A DNA stretch of 45,820 nucleotides from Aequorivita sp. (GTDB taxonomy: Bacteria > Bacteroidota > Bacteroidia > Flavobacteriales > Flavobacteriaceae), in contig JAGXGE010000005.1 in NCBI GenBank assembly GCA_024637015.1, positions 1 through 45,820 of the forward strand, read 5' to 3'. A program made the translations under genes and the position numbers. The notes beneath the pieces were generated by a model. It was not told the DNA's origin and made no database searches. It worked only from the letters and a program-made list of their open reading frames with translations. This document shows positions 16,080-25,116 of this stretch, in pieces (the stretch's first letter is position 1; every line of letters begins with the position of its first letter).

Positions 16080-16525
16080 AGCATATAATTTGGTTAAATA
16101 TATTTCTTAAACTTACGGAATTTATAATTAACCCCCTCCTGTTCCCTAAGAGCTTTATAGTAGTGGAAAAAGCACTCGAACTTGTAACCGTTTGGTTATT
16201 AATGCTAATTCAATTCGATTTATATAAATTTTAGTGGATTTACAAGCTAGCTATTTTGGTTTCGCTCAAAAATGTGGTTAGCCACTATCAGGACAAAAAC
16301 TACAGAAATTTATAGCTATGTTTCAAAAACAAATTTTAAATACATTGAAAATCAATTAGATTTTTGAATATATAATTGAAATAAATACTATACCGTATTT
16401 ATAGACATTTTGTAAGCAAATTAAAAAGTGAAACTGAAATAAAAATAAACCTTCAATAATTACAAAAGCACAATTATTTTTATTTTCGTTTCATTACCTT
16501 CACATTATACTAACGACAGCATAAA
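16080..16525. other. Gene-free divergent stretch
   Basis: This 446-base AT-rich stretch separates the antiporter from the plus-strand response regulator and must hold both promoters. No strong TAnnTTTG box stands out. The minus strand contains a short tRNA T-arm-like string near 16,175, but the stem does not pair, so it is not called. No coding frame is convincing. Confidence 0.6.
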
Positions 16526-16918
16526 ATGAGGACTCATAAAATTTTAATGATAGTGGATGATGATGCAGATGACCGTCTTTATTTTAGCAATGCTGTTAAG
16601 GAAATAGATGCGTCCTATGAGTGCATTAAAGCATGGGGCGGGGATCAGGCACTCAAACTATTACACAAAGCAGAGCAATTACCTGATTTTATTTTTATTG
16701 ACATCAATATGCCTCTGATGAATGGATTGGATTGCTTAGAGAAATTAAAAGAGGATGAGAAGCTGAAAAGTATTCCTGTGATTATTTACTCCACTTCCCA
16801 ATATCAAAAAAATAGTGATTATACCCGCGAACTTGGCGCATCCTATTTTATAACTAAGCCAATAGATATAAAAAAACTTCCACAGCTAATAATTACAGCA
16901 ATGGAAAAGTCAAATTAA
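16526..16918 (+). CDS. Single-domain response regulator (Rcp type)
   Basis: A 130-residue receiver domain without output domain. IVDDDADDRLYF holds the acidic triad, D59 in FIFIDINMPLMNG is the phosphorylation site, and the switch region shows VIIYSTSQ and FITKP with the conserved lysine. The DDDADDR signature and length are of the Rcp1-like group that partners PAS-type histidine kinases. It ends 32 bases before the CheB-CheR-kinase gene and is probably its phosphotransfer partner. Confidence 0.9.
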   Translation: MRTHKILMIVDDDADDRLYFSNAVKEIDASYECIKAWGGDQALKLLHKAEQLPDFIFIDINMPLMNGLDCLEKLKEDEKLKSIPVIIYSTSQYQKNSDYTRELGASYFITKPIDIKKLPQLIITAMEKSN

Positions 16919-16950
16919 AAATACATTTTCAACAATTATTTTTAGCATCA

Positions 16951-19900
16951 ATGGCTGCATCAAAAAAAAATAAAATACAACCGTCTGCCACCGTGCAGAA
17001 CTTTCCCATTGTAGGCATTGGCGCGAGTGCAGGAGGGCTTGATGCATTTAAGCGATTGCTCAAAGCTATACCCGAAAGTTCAGGGATGGCGTATGTGTTG
17101 GTACAACATCTTGATCCATCCCACGAAAGTATGTTACCAGAGATTTTACAACGGGTAACAAAAATTCCCGTGCATGAAATTACAGAAGACATTCATCTTG
17201 CACCCGACCATATTTACATCATACCTTCAAACAAAATCTTAACGTCAACCGATGGTGTGCTAAAACTCGCTCCTCGCGATAAAAAAATTCTAAACCTTTC
17301 CATTGATATTTTTTTTACTTCTCTTGCCGAAGTGCACAAAGAGTTTGCTGTAGGTGTTATATTATCAGGCACAGGTAGCGATGGAACAAAAGGTTTGCAA
17401 GCCATCAAGGAACATGGAGGCATTAGCATTGCGCAGGACATGGAATCGGCAGCGTATGATAGTATGCCGGAAAGCGCCATCAATGCAGGGGTGGTTGATT
17501 TTATTTTAGCTCCCGAAAAAATTCCCGAGCAGCTTTTGCAAATAAATGGCTCATACAAACCAAGTAATGTTCACAAAAAAGAAAAACAACAGAACAAAGA
17601 CGATGAAGTTATTTTCAAACAGATTCTTTCGCTGCTTCGCCAGCGCAGCGGAGTTGATTTCACCCACTATAAGGATCCAACTATACGCAGGCGTATAGCG
17701 AGGCGGATTGCAATTGTAAAAAAGAAAAATCTTACTAAATATTTAGCTTTTTTGCGCACCGATAAAGACGAACAGGATGAACTTTTTCAGGATATGCTCA
17801 TTCCGGTAACTTCTTTTTTCCGCGACCCGAAAACTTTTGACACCTTAACTGAAAAAGTTTTTCCTTCAATCCTGAAAAATAAAAATGCTGATGCACCTAT
17901 TCGTATATGGATTGCGGGTTGCTCCACAGGCGAAGAAGCATATTCAATAGCCATCTGCCTGTACGAATTTTTGGGAGAGAAATTCCGCGACACAAAAATT
18001 CAAATCTTCGCTTCAGATATTTCTGAGAAGGCAATTAAGAAAGCACGTACAGGAATTTACACCAAAGCCGAAGTAGAAACGCTTTCTGAATTAAAGCTCA
18101 AAAAATATTTTATTAAAAACAATGGCAGTTACGAAGTGAGCAAACTCATTCGTGATATCTGCGTGATTGCCCCTCACAATTTTTTAAAAGACCCCCCATT
18201 TGCGAAAATGGATTTAATCAGTTGCCGCAATGTGCTTATATATATGGATACCTTTTTGCAAAAAAAAGCCCTTACCACTTTTCATTACGCACTTAAAGAA
18301 AACGGATTTCTCCTCCTCGGTAAATCCGAATCCATTGGCGCATCTTCCGATTTATTCACACAAGTGGCCAAGAAGGAGAAAATTTATTCGCGTAAGCTAG
18401 TTCCGGGTCGATTCAGACATGTTGCTGCCGAACTAAAAGAAGAAACATTAACAACAAAGGACAAAAAGGTTACAAGAGCAGAAGCCACACAAACAGATTT
18501 CAGAAAAAGTGCAGAGGCAATAATGATTTCCAAATCTCCTGCGAGTGTCGTTGTGAACGAACAAATGGATATTGTGCATATTTACGGAGACATTACGCCT
18601 TTTCTTCAGTCACCGCAAGGCAAACCTACTTTCAATCTTTTAAAAATGGCACGCGAAGGTTTAGGGTTTGAATTGCGAAACGCCATTCACAAAGCCACCA
18701 AGGAACAAACTGTATTCACCAAAAAAAATATTCCTGTAAGCGCAAATACCCTCCTGAAAGAAGAAGTTGGTCAGGGAAAACAATTTTTGGTTACGATAGA
18801 AATTATTCCGCTCACCGATACTTTTGAACCGCATTACTTAATTCGCTTTGAGAAAACAATAATTCCTGTTTTGCACGAAGAAAAATTATCTTCTTCAGGA
18901 AAAATAAAAAGAGACCACGCAGAAAAACGAAACGAGCAATTAGAAAAAGAATTGGCAAATACCCGTGAAGATATGCGCTCCATAACCGAAGACATGGAAG
19001 CCTTTAATGAAGAGTTGCAAAGCGCCAACGAAGAATTGCAAAGCAGTAATGAGGAGATGCAAAGTTTGAATGAAGAATTAGAAACATCTAAAGAGGAACT
19101 GCAATCAACCAACGAAGAACTTACCATCATAAATCATGAGTTGATTGACAAACAAGAACAGCTCAACGCATCCCGCTACTATGCCGAAAGCATTGTTAGT
19201 ACAATCCGTGAACCGCTTATCATACTTGATAAATCACTTTACATTAAAACCGCCAATGCATCCTTCTACAAAAAATTTAATGCGGAAGAACAAGATACAG
19301 AAGGAAAATTATTTTACGAAATTCAAAATCATCAATGGGATGATAATCTCATGCGCTCATTGCTTGAAAAAATTCTTCCCAAACACGAACGTCTCACCGA
19401 CTTTGAAATCATTCTCAATTTTCCTTCCATCGGTGAACGCACATTGTTGTTGAACGCGCTACAAATTTTAAATGAAAAAAAATCAGAGCAGTTAATTCTT
19501 CTTGCCATTGAAGATATAACTGAACGGAAATCAGCAGAACAAAAACTAGAAACATTTGCCGATGAATTAGAATCACAGATAAAAGAGCGAACCGTTGAAC
19601 TCAAAAAATCTAACAAAGAACTAAAGCAAACCAACAAGCAGTTAGACCACTTTGCCCATGTAGCAAGCCATGATTTGCAAGAGCCTTTGCGGAAAATTTT
19701 AACCTTTTCCATGCTTTTGAAGGATAATCACAAAGATGAGTTGAGTACAGAAGCAAAATCGTATCTCAACAAAATTGAAGGAGCATCTAGCCGCATGTCA
19801 ATACTTATCCAGGATCTGCTCAATTATTCGCGGTTACTCCAACACGAAAAATTATTTTCAAAAACCGACCTCAACGAAACAGTCAAAAATATTATTAATG

Positions 19901-20355
19901 ATTTTGAATTACTCATACAAGAAAAAAAAGCCAAAATAAAAATTGCTCAACTCCCAACGGTTGATGCGATTCCTTTGCAAATGAACCAGCTTTTTTTCAA
20001 CCTTATCAGCAACGCGCTTAAATTTTCTAAAGAAGATGTTCCGCCTGTCATTACCATTACATCACGAATACTTTCAGAAAAAGAAATTGAAAAATATCCC
20101 GCCTTCAATACTAATATTCCTTATATAGAAATAATTTTCAAAGACAACGGCATCGGTTTCGAACAACAATATGCAAAACAAATATTCACCATCTTCCAGC
20201 GTCTGCACAACAAAGAAACCTACATTGGTACAGGCATTGGGTTAGCATTATGTAAAAAAATTATTGAAAACCATCAAGGAGAAATTTTTTCAGATGCAAA
20301 AAAAAACGAAGGTGCATTATTTCATATAATACTTCCGCTTGAACAACTGGGGTAA
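16951..20355 (+). CDS. CheB-CheR-PAS-histidine kinase fusion
   Basis: An 1134-residue multidomain protein. CheB methylesterase (about 20-200): IGASAGGLDAF with catalytic Ser, VQHLDPSHES with His, SGTGSDGTKG with Asp. CheR methyltransferase (about 215-490): WIAGCSTGEEAYSIAICLYE and MDLISCRNVLIYMD. A long coiled coil (about 645-735) of repeated EELQS/NEEL heptads follows, then a PAS domain (about 745-850), a HisKA domain with HVASHDLQEPLRK (His near 907), and a HATPase_c domain with NALKFSK, DNGIGFEQQ and GTGIGLALCKK. The CheB receiver domain is absent. Such fusions are common in soil and aquatic bacteria and need not serve flagellar chemotaxis; targets are unknown. Confidence 0.93.
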   Translation: MAASKKNKIQPSATVQNFPIVGIGASAGGLDAFKRLLKAIPESSGMAYVLVQHLDPSHESMLPEILQRVTKIPVHEITEDIHLAPDHIYIIPSNKILTSTDGVLKLAPRDKKILNLSIDIFFTSLAEVHKEFAVGVILSGTGSDGTKGLQAIKEHGGISIAQDMESAAYDSMPESAINAGVVDFILAPEKIPEQLLQINGSYKPSNVHKKEKQQNKDDEVIFKQILSLLRQRSGVDFTHYKDPTIRRRIARRIAIVKKKNLTKYLAFLRTDKDEQDELFQDMLIPVTSFFRDPKTFDTLTEKVFPSILKNKNADAPIRIWIAGCSTGEEAYSIAICLYEFLGEKFRDTKIQIFASDISEKAIKKARTGIYTKAEVETLSELKLKKYFIKNNGSYEVSKLIRDICVIAPHNFLKDPPFAKMDLISCRNVLIYMDTFLQKKALTTFHYALKENGFLLLGKSESIGASSDLFTQVAKKEKIYSRKLVPGRFRHVAAELKEETLTTKDKKVTRAEATQTDFRKSAEAIMISKSPASVVVNEQMDIVHIYGDITPFLQSPQGKPTFNLLKMAREGLGFELRNAIHKATKEQTVFTKKNIPVSANTLLKEEVGQGKQFLVTIEIIPLTDTFEPHYLIRFEKTIIPVLHEEKLSSSGKIKRDHAEKRNEQLEKELANTREDMRSITEDMEAFNEELQSANEELQSSNEEMQSLNEELETSKEELQSTNEELTIINHELIDKQEQLNASRYYAESIVSTIREPLIILDKSLYIKTANASFYKKFNAEEQDTEGKLFYEIQNHQWDDNLMRSLLEKILPKHERLTDFEIILNFPSIGERTLLLNALQILNEKKSEQLILLAIEDITERKSAEQKLETFADELESQIKERTVELKKSNKELKQTNKQLDHFAHVASHDLQEPLRKILTFSMLLKDNHKDELSTEAKSYLNKIEGASSRMSILIQDLLNYSRLLQHEKLFSKTDLNETVKNIINDFELLIQEKKAKIKIAQLPTVDAIPLQMNQLFFNLISNALKFSKEDVPPVITITSRILSEKEIEKYPAFNTNIPYIEIIFKDNGIGFEQQYAKQIFTIFQRLHNKETYIGTGIGLALCKKIIENHQGEIFSDAKKNEGALFHIILPLEQLG

Positions 20356-20547
20356 ATAAACCAGCCCCAGAACATTTTTTAAAAGATAATAATCCTTCTT
20401 AGAGTGTTTACGGCAATAGTCCCGCATCTTTGTGGAAAAATTGCTGCAAAAGCTAGCTTCATAGGCTGAAGTGACCTCGCTATCCATTCTATTTTTAGCT
20501 TTGATAATCGTTTTGTAAACATACGAGCCTGGCTTTTGTAACCATAT

Positions 20548-20577
20548 AAAAAAAGGATAGGGTTTCAAACCCTATCC
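20548..20577 (-). terminator. Intrinsic terminator after the small lipoprotein gene
   Basis: GGATAGGGTTT (20555-20565) and AAACCCTATCC (20567-20577) are perfect 11-base arms. On the minus strand a run of seven T follows. It also faces the end of the plus-strand kinase gene, about 190 bases away. Confidence 0.85.
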
Positions 20578-20611
20578 ATTAGTAAATAATTATGTTTGGA
20601 GTTTTAAGGCG

Positions 20612-20725
20612 TTAACAGTCCCTAGAACCTATGACTCCTTCAAAATCGTCATTGGAGCAGCCAAAAAACAATGCAATAAGCAGTATTGCAAAGGATAAAA
20701 TTGAGTATTTAGTTTTCATTTTCAT
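20612..20725 (-). CDS. Small lipoprotein, 37 residues
   Basis: The frame starts MKMKTKYSILSFAILLIALF and continues FGCSNDDFEG. A basic start, hydrophobic stretch and Cys after FFG form a lipoprotein signal; acidic residues after the Cys fit Bacteroidota export to the outer membrane. The mature peptide would have only 15 residues. A perfect terminator follows at once, which supports a real transcript. An alternative start two codons in (20719) is equally good. Function unknown; it sits in a cluster of stress-type small proteins. Confidence 0.6.
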   Translation of the reverse strand: MKMKTKYSILSFAILLIALFFGCSNDDFEGVIGSRDC

Positions 20726-20825
20726 TAGTATTTAGGGTGAATTTTTAATGCTGTGTTCGCAGCTTGTTTTTACCTCAGACAAGACCATCATCGGCATATT
20801 AAATATTTTTTTATTTTAATATTTT

Positions 20826-21017
20826 TTATAGCGTTTTTATTATTTCTTCTATTTCTTCTTCAGTTTTGCCAAGGATTATTTGAAGTTTAGCGATCATCTC
20901 TTCTCTCTTCCCTTTTATAAGGAATAAATCCGAATCAGTCAATTCTGCAAATTTTAATTTGAGCCTGCTTTTTTTTGTGCTCCATTTTTCATTAGCTCCA
21001 GTTGTGTCCATGATCAA
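20826..21017 (-). CDS. CsbD-like small stress protein
   Basis: A 63-residue hydrophilic protein with no membrane segment. KWSTKKSRLKLKFAELTDSD followed by LFLIKGKREEMIAKLQ and LGKTEEEIEEIIK matches the CsbD fold pattern (W-K-x-K-x-K-x-K-F-x-x-L-T-D-x-D, then GKREE-LQ). CsbD proteins are induced by general stress, often under an alternative sigma factor, and their molecular role is unknown. It is the last but one gene of a minus-strand group of small stress-type genes. Confidence 0.75.
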   Translation of the reverse strand: MIMDTTGANEKWSTKKSRLKLKFAELTDSDLFLIKGKREEMIAKLQIILGKTEEEIEEIIKTL

Positions 21018-21320
21018 TAAAGGTTTATATATTATTATGGAACAAAGTTTGCCCTATGGAGGCTTGGAAGTGTTATATAACTTTTAAAATAAGTTACATC
21101 ATTCACACACCATCAAAAAAAAACATCCAGTTTGAGTTTTAGTAACAAGGACTTACTGATAGTTTTAGCATGAGTAATAGGGTATGTAATAAGGTGAAGA
21201 GATCAGGTAATTTTCACTTTCATCACAAAGAATATCGATATTGTTTGTTGGATAGACTACACTAATCAATTGACTACAATGGACTAGCTGAGAGGACAAA
21301 AAGACTCGAAAGAAGAATAA
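21018..21320. other. Gene-free stretch upstream of the CsbD-like gene
   Basis: These 303 bases lie between two minus-strand genes and must contain the CsbD-gene promoter. I see no clear TAnnTTTG box, hairpin or repeat, and no credible frame. Confidence 0.55.
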
Positions 21321-21524
21321 TTATGCTTCGTCCTTAGTTGTAAGTACTTGGCTAATGCCTGAAATAAAGAATAAAAGACTAAGAACACCATAGGTGATAA
21401 GCAGTTTAATAGTATTTGAACTAAGAGATCCATTAACAAATAATACTGCACTATAAATAAGACCTGCAATTCCAATTACAAAAAGCAAAATGCTTAAAGT
21501 ATTGGTATTTATGATTTTCGAAAT
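21321..21524 (-). CDS. Small two-helix membrane protein with no ATG start
   Basis: The minus-strand frame between stops encodes about 67 residues: ISKIINTNTLSILLFVIGIA, then GLIYSAVLFVNG, a loop, and TIKLLITYGVLSLLFFISGI before VLTTKDEA. The pattern of two membrane helices with a short charged tail looks coding. No ATG, GTG or early TTG is present; the frame opens at ATT (21524) right after a stop, so either ATT initiates or the 5' end has mutated. It starts 16 bases after the lmo0937-type gene and is probably in its operon. An overlapping frame at 21284-21475 is its shadow. Confidence 0.5.
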   Translation of the reverse strand: MSKIINTNTLSILLFVIGIAGLIYSAVLFVNGSLSSNTIKLLITYGVLSLLFFISGISQVLTTKDEA

Positions 21525-21540
21525 TTAAAACGAGCTATTT

Positions 21541-21696
21541 TTAAAGGATTCTTCTTCCCGAGATTATTCTTACTAAGATTGCGATAATAGCAATTACGAG
21601 TAAAATGTGAATAAGGCCTCCACTATTATAGCCAACAAATCCTACTAACCAACCTATTATTAAAATAACTGCGATTAAATAAAGTAAATTTCCCAT
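21541..21696 (-). CDS. lmo0937-type small membrane protein, copy 1
   Basis: A 51-residue protein: MGNLLYLIAVILIIGWLVGF, VGYNSGGLIHILLVIAIIAI, LVRIISGRRIL. Two membrane helices with the conserved NLLY-IAVIL-W-GF-GY-GGLIHILLVIA pattern identify the lmo0937 family of short membrane proteins. The family is widespread in Bacteroidota and often lies near stress genes; its function is unknown. A second copy is at 25812-25979. Confidence 0.85.
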   Translation of the reverse strand: MGNLLYLIAVILIIGWLVGFVGYNSGGLIHILLVIAIIAILVRIISGRRIL

Positions 21697-21810
21697 AATT
21701 ATATATTTTATGTAGCAAATATCAATATCTTCTAATACAATAAGATTGCAGAATTAAGGATAAGAGTTACAATATTTACACTTTATTATAGGTTGTTTTG
21801 TTTTACCAAA

Positions 21811-21854
21811 AAAAAGAGCGATGAGCATCTATATAGATGCTCATCGCTCTTTTT
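21811..21854. terminator. Bidirectional terminator, perfect 22-base palindrome
   Basis: The 22 bases from 21811 (AAAAAGAGCGATGAGCATCT then AT) are followed directly by their exact reverse complement to 21854. A and T runs end both sides. It terminates the minus-strand two-component operon, 41 bases past the response regulator stop. Confidence 0.9.
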
Positions 21855-21895
21855 ACATTCTTGTAAACGTGTATAGTTGTGCTAGCAAACTGTTA

Positions 21896-22330
21896 TTACA
21901 TCCGTTCCATATACCATTTTAATTCTTTTTCCATTTTATTAAAACGCATAACTTCAGTGATACCCTTTTTTAGGCGTATAAAAGCGGTTTCGCTTTTTAC
22001 AATATAATCAGCAGCCTTGTGATGCATACATTCAACGGCCACTGCAATCTTGTCCTGGGAAGAAAGCATTAGAACAGGAATATTAGGGTTGAAAGCTTTT
22101 ATTTTATCTAATGTTTCTAGACCATTCATGGCACCTTTTTCAATTCCATCGAGATGATAGTCTAAAATAATCACATCTGGATTTTTTGATAAACTTGCGA
22201 TACAAAGTTCCCCTGTAGAAAATGTTTCAATATCAAAGTCTGCACTTTCCATAAAATCAATTTCCAATGATTTTAGAAATAGCCTATCGTCATCAACCAA
22301 AAAAAGTTTTATTTTATTTTCGCTATTCAT
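21896..22330 (-). CDS. Single-domain response regulator
   Basis: A 144-residue receiver: LFLVDDDRLFLKSL with the acidic pair, D57 in VIILDYHLDG as phospho-acceptor, VLMLSSQD, and ADYIVKSE with the conserved lysine. A short helix follows the receiver, with no DNA-binding domain. The start overlaps the end of the hybrid kinase gene by 8 bases, so both are co-translated and form a phosphorelay with its HPt domain (inference). The perfect terminator behind it closes the operon. Confidence 0.92.
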   Translation of the reverse strand: MNSENKIKLFLVDDDRLFLKSLEIDFMESADFDIETFSTGELCIASLSKNPDVIILDYHLDGIEKGAMNGLETLDKIKAFNPNIPVLMLSSQDKIAVAVECMHHKAADYIVKSETAFIRLKKGITEVMRFNKMEKELKWYMERM

Positions 22331-24344
22331 CGTTTGTGTTTTTATAGGTGTTAAGTTCCTCTAATAATTCTAGGCAAGCCTGATTACAAACGTTCTCAAG
22401 TTGAAGAACTAGATCTGATATATCTTCTGTCTGTTGCATCGTACTGGCAAATTCCTGAATTTTTTTGGCTATTTCTTCGTAATCTGAATGAATTCCTACA
22501 ATTGAAAATGAAGGAATCATTTTGTGAACTGCAGCATGCAATGCCTCCCAATCTTTTTTTGCCAAGCTCTGTTTCATGTTGCAAATGAGTATTGGTGTTT
22601 GTTCCAGATAAAGAGAAATCATTTCCGCCATAAGTACCCGATTGGATTTAGTTCGGGTATTCAAGTATTTTAAGTTTGTGCACTTTATCTTTGCGCTGTC
22701 ATTAAGTTCAGTTAAATCAGGTTCTTCCACAATATTAGATTTTTTTATTAATCCTAACATTTTTCTGTACAATAACCGCTCATCAATAGGCTTTGCAATG
22801 TAATCATCCATTCCTATTGCTTTGCATTTAGCCAAATCTACAGTGGTAACGTCTGCCGTTAAAGCGATGATGGGAATATCACAATTCATACTATTTCTAA
22901 TATAATCGGTTGCTTCAAATCCATTCATTTCGGGCATATGTAAGTCCATCAAAATAAGATCATACTTTGTGGTTTGCATTTTTTCGATTGCTATTCTTCC
23001 GTTGTCTGCAATATCGCATTCAAATCCAAAATCATCTAACAGTGTTCTCATAAGTAATTGATTGAGTGAAATATCTTCCACAACCAATACTTTTACGTTG
23101 GATACCTCCGTATCATATTCTGCTAAGTCTATTTCTAGTTCAGTATCAGCTTTTGTTTTCTGAAAGCTTAATATAAAGCTAAAAGTAGTGCCTTCATTAA
23201 TTTTACTTGTTACAGAAATACTTCCTTCCTGTAACTCGACCAACTGTTTTACTATGGCAAGCCCTAATCCTGTTCCTCCGTACATGCGGGAGGTTCCACT
23301 TGATGCTTGCTGAAAGTTTTCAAATATCGTTTCTCTTTTTGAGTCTGGTATTCCAATTCCGGTATCAGTAACTGAGAATTCAACGGTTACTTTATGTTCA
23401 TCTTCATCCAGTAATTTGGTGCTGAGTGTTATTTTCCCTTTTGATGTAAACTTAACGGCATTGCCCACTAAATTCAAAATGATTTGATTTAACCGCACTG
23501 GGTCACCAACCAATACATCAGGTATTCTGTGATCGTATATTTTTATAAGTTTCAGGTTCTTTTCATGAGTTTTTGTTTCAAATAAATGGAGCATAGTTGA
23601 AATGGATGATGCCATTCTGAAAGGTATTTGTTCAAAAACCATTTTTCCAGCATCCACTTTTGACAAATCGAGTATATCGTTAATGAGCACAATCAATGCA
23701 TCTCCGCTTATTTTGATTGCTCTTAAATATTTTTTTTGTTTTTCTGTCAAGTCTGTTTTTAGCACCACTTTAGTAAATCCGATGATTGCATTCATCGGAG
23801 TGCGTATTTCATGGCTCATATTTGATAAAAACTGTTGCTTTGCTTTCATGGCGTCCTCTGCAATCAATCTATCTTTTTCCGCTTTTAATTTTGCTTCCTC
23901 TGCAATCATTGTTGCCATTTCTGCAAACATAATTGCCTCTGTAAGTTCCTTAGCAGCTTTTTTTTGTTCAGTAACATCCCGAGCAACAATAACTATTCCT
24001 TCTACATTTCCTTTTTCATCTCTATAAATAGATCCATTAAATAATACATCAGTCAATTTGCCGTTTTTGTGACGAAGTGTAAGTGGAAAATCGGCAACAG
24101 ATCCTTTTTCAAATACTTGCTCATAAACATTGCTCGCTTTTTGGGGCTCTGTAAAATAATCGAGAAAGTTAGAATCTATCAGTTCTTCCCTTGTCAATCC
24201 TGTAATATTTGTCAAAGCCTCATTCATGTCAGTTATCTTACCTACGGAACTTATGGTGACCAAAGGATCTAGACTGGCTTCAATTAAACTTCGAGCATAA
24301 TTAAAATCATTGATTAGTATGTTTTTCATTTTCTGCTTTTTCAT
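22323..24344 (-). CDS. Hybrid histidine kinase: PAS, HisKA, HATPase, receiver, HPt
   Basis: A 673-residue cytosolic kinase with no membrane segment. PAS/PAC domain at about 10-132 (ASLDPLVTISSVGKITDMNE, IVIVARDVTEQKK), an alanine-rich coiled coil, HisKA with SNMSHEIRTPMNAIIGFTK (His near 176), HATPase_c with NLVGNAVKFTSKG, DTGIGIPDSKR and GGTGLGLAIVKQLVE, receiver at about 415-535 with DLILMDLHMPEMNG, and an HPt domain at about 560-665 with HAAVHKMIPSFSIVG. It would sense a soluble signal and pass phosphate through its own receiver and HPt to the next-gene regulator. It lies 22 bases after the AraC-type gene. Confidence 0.93.
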   Translation of the reverse strand: MKKQKMKNILINDFNYARSLIEASLDPLVTISSVGKITDMNEALTNITGLTREELIDSNFLDYFTEPQKASNVYEQVFEKGSVADFPLTLRHKNGKLTDVLFNGSIYRDEKGNVEGIVIVARDVTEQKKAAKELTEAIMFAEMATMIAEEAKLKAEKDRLIAEDAMKAKQQFLSNMSHEIRTPMNAIIGFTKVVLKTDLTEKQKKYLRAIKISGDALIVLINDILDLSKVDAGKMVFEQIPFRMASSISTMLHLFETKTHEKNLKLIKIYDHRIPDVLVGDPVRLNQIILNLVGNAVKFTSKGKITLSTKLLDEDEHKVTVEFSVTDTGIGIPDSKRETIFENFQQASSGTSRMYGGTGLGLAIVKQLVELQEGSISVTSKINEGTTFSFILSFQKTKADTELEIDLAEYDTEVSNVKVLVVEDISLNQLLMRTLLDDFGFECDIADNGRIAIEKMQTTKYDLILMDLHMPEMNGFEATDYIRNSMNCDIPIIALTADVTTVDLAKCKAIGMDDYIAKPIDERLLYRKMLGLIKKSNIVEEPDLTELNDSAKIKCTNLKYLNTRTKSNRVLMAEMISLYLEQTPILICNMKQSLAKKDWEALHAAVHKMIPSFSIVGIHSDYEEIAKKIQEFASTMQQTEDISDLVLQLENVCNQACLELLEELNTYKNTNDE

Positions 24345-24366
24345 TAGATTCAGATCTTTATCTGAG

Positions 24367-24978
24367 TCAAATTTCTTCCAATGGATTTCTTTTTTTTTCT
24401 TTTAATTGTTTAAAATGAGAAGGTGAGAGTCCTGTAACTTTTTTAAATTGATTGGATAAATGAGCAACACTGCTGTAATTCATTTTCCAAGCAATTTCAG
24501 TGATGTTTAATTCGCCATAAATAATCAATTCCTTCACTCTTTCAATTTTGTGAGCTATTATGAATTGTTCAATGGTGGTTCCTTGAACTTCAGAGAACAA
24601 GTTTGACATATATGTGTAATCGTGGCTTAATTTCTCACTTAAATAATTTGAAAAGTTTATTTTGATGACTTCATCAGAATAATGAATCATTTCAATTATG
24701 GCATTCTTGATTTTTTCAATCAAAACAGCACGTTTATCGTCCATTAATTCAAATCCAGATTTGAGTAGTGCAATTTTTATCTGATTCCGTTGTTCTGCAG
24801 AAATATTTTCCATTATTTCAACTTCGCCTAAATCTACTATGATAAAATGTAGGCCAAGCTTTTTTAAGTCTTCTTTTACCGCCATTTTGCAGCGGTTGCT
24901 TACCATGTATTTGATGTGTAGTTTCAAGTGAAATTTTTTATAAGGTACGACTAAAACAGGAGAAAAGGTGTCACTCAT
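24367..24978 (-). CDS. AraC-type HTH regulator
   Basis: A 203-residue protein. The C-terminal AraC DNA-binding domain (about 95-195) has two helix-turn-helices: TYMSNLFSEVQGTTIEQFII and LNITEIAWKMNYSSVAHLSN followed by QFKKVTGLSPSHFKQLK. The first 90 residues resemble no sensor domain I can name, but KYMVSNRCKMAVKEDLKKLG and LGEVEI recall the N-terminal segment of a Bacteroidota group of short AraC regulators. It is the first gene of the run into the hybrid kinase and response regulator. Confidence 0.87.
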   Translation of the reverse strand: MSDTFSPVLVVPYKKFHLKLHIKYMVSNRCKMAVKEDLKKLGLHFIIVDLGEVEIMENISAEQRNQIKIALLKSGFELMDDKRAVLIEKIKNAIIEMIHYSDEVIKINFSNYLSEKLSHDYTYMSNLFSEVQGTTIEQFIIAHKIERVKELIIYGELNITEIAWKMNYSSVAHLSNQFKKVTGLSPSHFKQLKEKKRNPLEEI

Positions 24979-24982
24979 TAAT

Positions 24983-25008
24983 TAAAAAAAGCAGACTGGA
25001 AGCCTGCT
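24983..25008 (-). terminator. Intrinsic terminator after the 219-residue lipoprotein gene
   Basis: Read on the minus strand, AGCAG and CTGCT (with two more pairs past one mismatch) form a hairpin ending in seven T residues. It separates the lipoprotein gene from the AraC-type regulator. Confidence 0.7.
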
Positions 25009-25116
25009 CTTTAATGCTAAGTGTTATAATTTAATTGGAATTTCCTAATTGCTATATATGGGAATAATAACCAATAGAATGATTCCTTTTATAAGTTCAT
25101 TGTTTTTAATTAAGAA

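Noticed and set aside
16130-16230. tRNA T-arm-like string on the minus strand (CAAGTTCGAGTGC)
   Set aside because: The bases around the loop do not form a stem, and no acceptor or anticodon arm is recognisable.
20317-20568. Minus-strand 83-residue frame at the end of the CheB-CheR-kinase gene
   Set aside because: It overlaps the kinase 3' end and a terminator hairpin and has no family-like pattern.
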